NCBI GenBank assembly: GCA_950097015.1 | Contig: CATNEN010000001.1 | Location: 15,493,001-15,557,000, forward strand | Length of the DNA: 64,000 nt | Source of the DNA: Macrostomum hystrix | Lineage: Eukaryota > Platyhelminthes > Macrostomidae | Direction: 5' to 3' | Shown here: piece by piece, positions 62,110 through 64,000 of the stretch | How positions within the stretch are numbered: position 1 is the first letter of the stretch | How the letters are laid out: every line of letters starts with the position of its first letter | Program-made: the position numbers and the translations under genes | Notes under the pieces: model-generated | The model's input: the letters and a program-made list of their open reading frames with translations, nothing else | What the model was told of the DNA's origin: nothing | The model's database searches: none

Positions 62110-63073
62110 CAGGGGTCGGCAAACTCCGGCCCGCGGGCCAGATGCGGCCCTCGAAGCTCCCAAATCCGGCCCGTTGCCCCTTCTGACATCTACAGTGTCC
62201 TGTTTCATCTCTCTCGTGTCTAATCTCTCCCGTGTCTTATCTCTCCCGTGTCTTATCTCTCCCGTGTCTTATCTCTCCCGTGTCTTATCTCACACGTGTC
62301 TAATCTCTCCCGTGTCTAATCTCTCGCGTGTCTCATCTCTCCCGTGTCTAATCTCTCCCGTGTCTCATCTCTCCCGTGTCTAATCTCTCCCGTGTCTAAT
62401 CTCTCCTGTTTCTCATCTCTCCCGTGTCTAATCTTTCCCGTGTCTAATCTCTCCTGTTTCTCATCTCTCCCCTGTCTCGTCTTTCTTGAGTCTTATCTCT
62501 CCCGTGTCTCATCTCTCCTGTTTCTCATCTTCTTCCATGTCTAATCTCTCCCCTGTCTTATCTCTCCCGTGTCTCATCTCTCCCGTGTCTAATCTCTCCC
62601 GTGTCTAATCTCTCCCGTGTCTTATCTCTCCCGTGTCTTATCTCTCCCGTGTCTAATCTCTCCCGTGTCTTATCTCTCCCGTGTCTTATCTCTCCCGTGT
62701 CTAATCTCTCGCGTGTCTCATCTCTCCCGTGTCTCATCTCTCCCGTGTCTAATCTCTCCCGTGTCTAATCTCTCCTGTTTCTCATCTCTCCCGTGTCTAA
62801 TCTTTCCCGTGTCTAATCTCTCCTGTTTCTCATCTCTCCCCTGTCTCGTCTTTCTTGAGTCTTATCTCTCCCGTGTCTCATCTCTCCCGTGTCTCATCTC
62901 TCCCGTGTCTAATCTCTCCCGTGTCTTATCTCTCCCGTGTCTCATCTCTCCCGTGTCTCATCTCTCCCGTGTCTCATCTCTCCTCTATCTCATATTTATA
63001 CAGTCAATGCGGCCCGCTGTCGTCTTTTAGGTTCTCTCTTTGGCCCGCCAGCAAATAAGTTTGCCTACCCCTG
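62110..63073. mobile_element. hAT-like non-autonomous element filled with a 16-bp array
   Basis: The ends CAGGGGTCGGCAAACT (62,110) and its inverse CAGGGGTAGGCAAACT (ending 63,073) are hAT-type termini. Subterminal GGCCCGCGGGCC and TGGCCCGCC words follow. The flanking 8-mers do not match, so no target duplication is seen. There is no transposase. Confidence 0.75.
62195..62995. repeat. 16-bp minisatellite (GTCTAATCTCTCCCGT)
   Basis: About 50 units with variants TCTTATC, TCTCATC and CTGTTTC. A block of about 190 bp containing the rare GTCTTTCTTGAGTCTTATC word occurs twice (62,475 and 62,845), showing higher-order duplication. Confidence 0.9.
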
Positions 63074-63074
63074 T

Positions 63075-64000
63075 ACTATATGACTCGCTTGGCTGGTTCG
63101 GGTAAGATGTGACTTGTCAGGTGACAACATTGATGCCAGGAGCTTGCATGGTTATTGATTTCAGCCTGTACCTAACCGATCGCAAACCATGCGTTGTAGA
63201 AAATGGTAACTTATGGACACTTAATAGCAGCCTGAGCTGGAACATTGTGCCCAGTGGCGCGTGATGGCATGCCAACAATCGCAGAATGTTAACATCGTAA
63301 TAAGTCAGGCTAGTACAACAAACTAGTACAATATGCCCGCTGTTGCAGAAACCGATTGTTTTCGAATCCAAATCGAAACTAATACTAATAGTAGCCAGTG
63401 TTAAATGCCAGGTAAGCAGCAGCCAGGCTTGTTGTTGTCAGTAGCAACCCCGCGGTTGACCGGCCCCCTGAACCTCCGCATTCGCTCGAATCCTCCTGGA
63501 AGAGTTCAGCAGTTAAGAGTCATTTTCTCATTTATTAACCTTTTTTTTATTTTTAATTTATATTTTCTGTGCAATTTTTTGTCGCAACGCAAAATTTTGG
63601 CATCCGTTTCTGTTAATTAATTCAATTGGTGTGGCATAGCCTCTTCTATCAGCAGTCAAATCGTGACAGCACTCCTGTCATCATCAAAATTAAAAATTGC
63701 ATTATAAAACTGTTGGCCTAACTGTGATAAGCTTTGCCGGCTCAGACACTGAGCTCAAGTGAAGCCCGGAACAACTTTATCTAATTTATTTTTTGTTTTC
63801 CACAAAATTCATGTGCCCAGGCCTGAGCCTGTGTCTGTGAATGCTGTCTGGTCATTCTCCATTACCTGCGCCAAAGTATAGAATGCAGTATTTCGGTTTA
63901 GATAAGCGCGTAGATTAGTTAATTGCTGTCTATAAATATTTGCAGAAAGATATCGCTTTATTTACGAGCGTAGCTCAATTATTCAATTATTCAACTTTTG
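63075..64000. other. No gene seen
   Basis: Short frames at 63,117-63,371 and 63,405-63,620 lack domains. The end of the window is AT-rich. Confidence 0.45.

Noticed and set aside
62174-63030. Leu/Ser/Pro-rich proteins, possibly transmembrane
   Set aside because: Translation of the 16-bp array inside a hAT-like element. Different frames of the same repeat give the same phrase.

Overview
This is a metazoan, most likely invertebrate, nuclear window. It has one spliced neuronal-type receptor gene with GT-AG introns, one M1 aminopeptidase gene, tRNA-derived SINEs, and a very dense mixture of LINEs, an LTR retrotransposon, DNA-transposon remnants and minisatellites. No rRNA, CRISPR array or bacterial operon is visible. 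The standard genetic code fits all the long frames. I cannot name the species; a flatworm or other lophotrochozoan would fit, but this is a guess. Layout: bases 1-18,796 form a large imperfect inverted duplication. Its arms (1-1,120 plus 11,280-12,240 on the left; 15,090-18,796 on the right) carry a dispersed repeat, a broken rhodopsin-type GPCR fragment, GAATT-rich repeats and SINEs. A 10-kb LINE cluster (1,225-11,250) sits only in the left arm. That cluster is a 5' fragment of a LINE with a 2A peptide, then a nearly complete LINE of another family (97-bp promoter-like repeats, ORF1, endonuclease-RT-RNase H-zinc finger), then a second 2A LINE copy. A different LINE 3' end (RNase H) lies in the right arm with a target-site duplication and a matching empty site in the left arm. 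Bases 19,108-22,047 (minus) are an intact, intronless M1 aminopeptidase. Bases 22,370-26,690 are a degenerate 21-bp satellite interrupted by a probable solo LTR. Bases 26,900-33,340 are a graveyard: a gag-like piece, a LINE RT with a YCDD box, a frameshifted capsid-like gene of the F54H12.2-like (probable Polinton/adintovirus-type) family, and another LINE tail. Bases 34,930-37,265 hold a foldback element and a Mutator-like (MULE) remnant. From 39,296 to 59,984 (minus) runs a 13-exon ionotropic glutamate receptor of the kainate/AMPA superfamily. All 13 exons join in phase to an 851-residue protein. Its largest intron (9.2 kb) contains a young 8.1-kb Ty3/gypsy-type LTR retrotransposon whose two 690-bp LTRs look identical. 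Other introns hold SINEs and minisatellites. The last 4 kb carries a 48-bp array with inverted ends and a hAT-like non-autonomous element filled with a 16-bp array. The functional genes are the aminopeptidase and the receptor; nearly everything else is mobile or derived from mobile DNA. The recurring theme is minisatellite expansion inside mobile elements and inside introns of the receptor gene.
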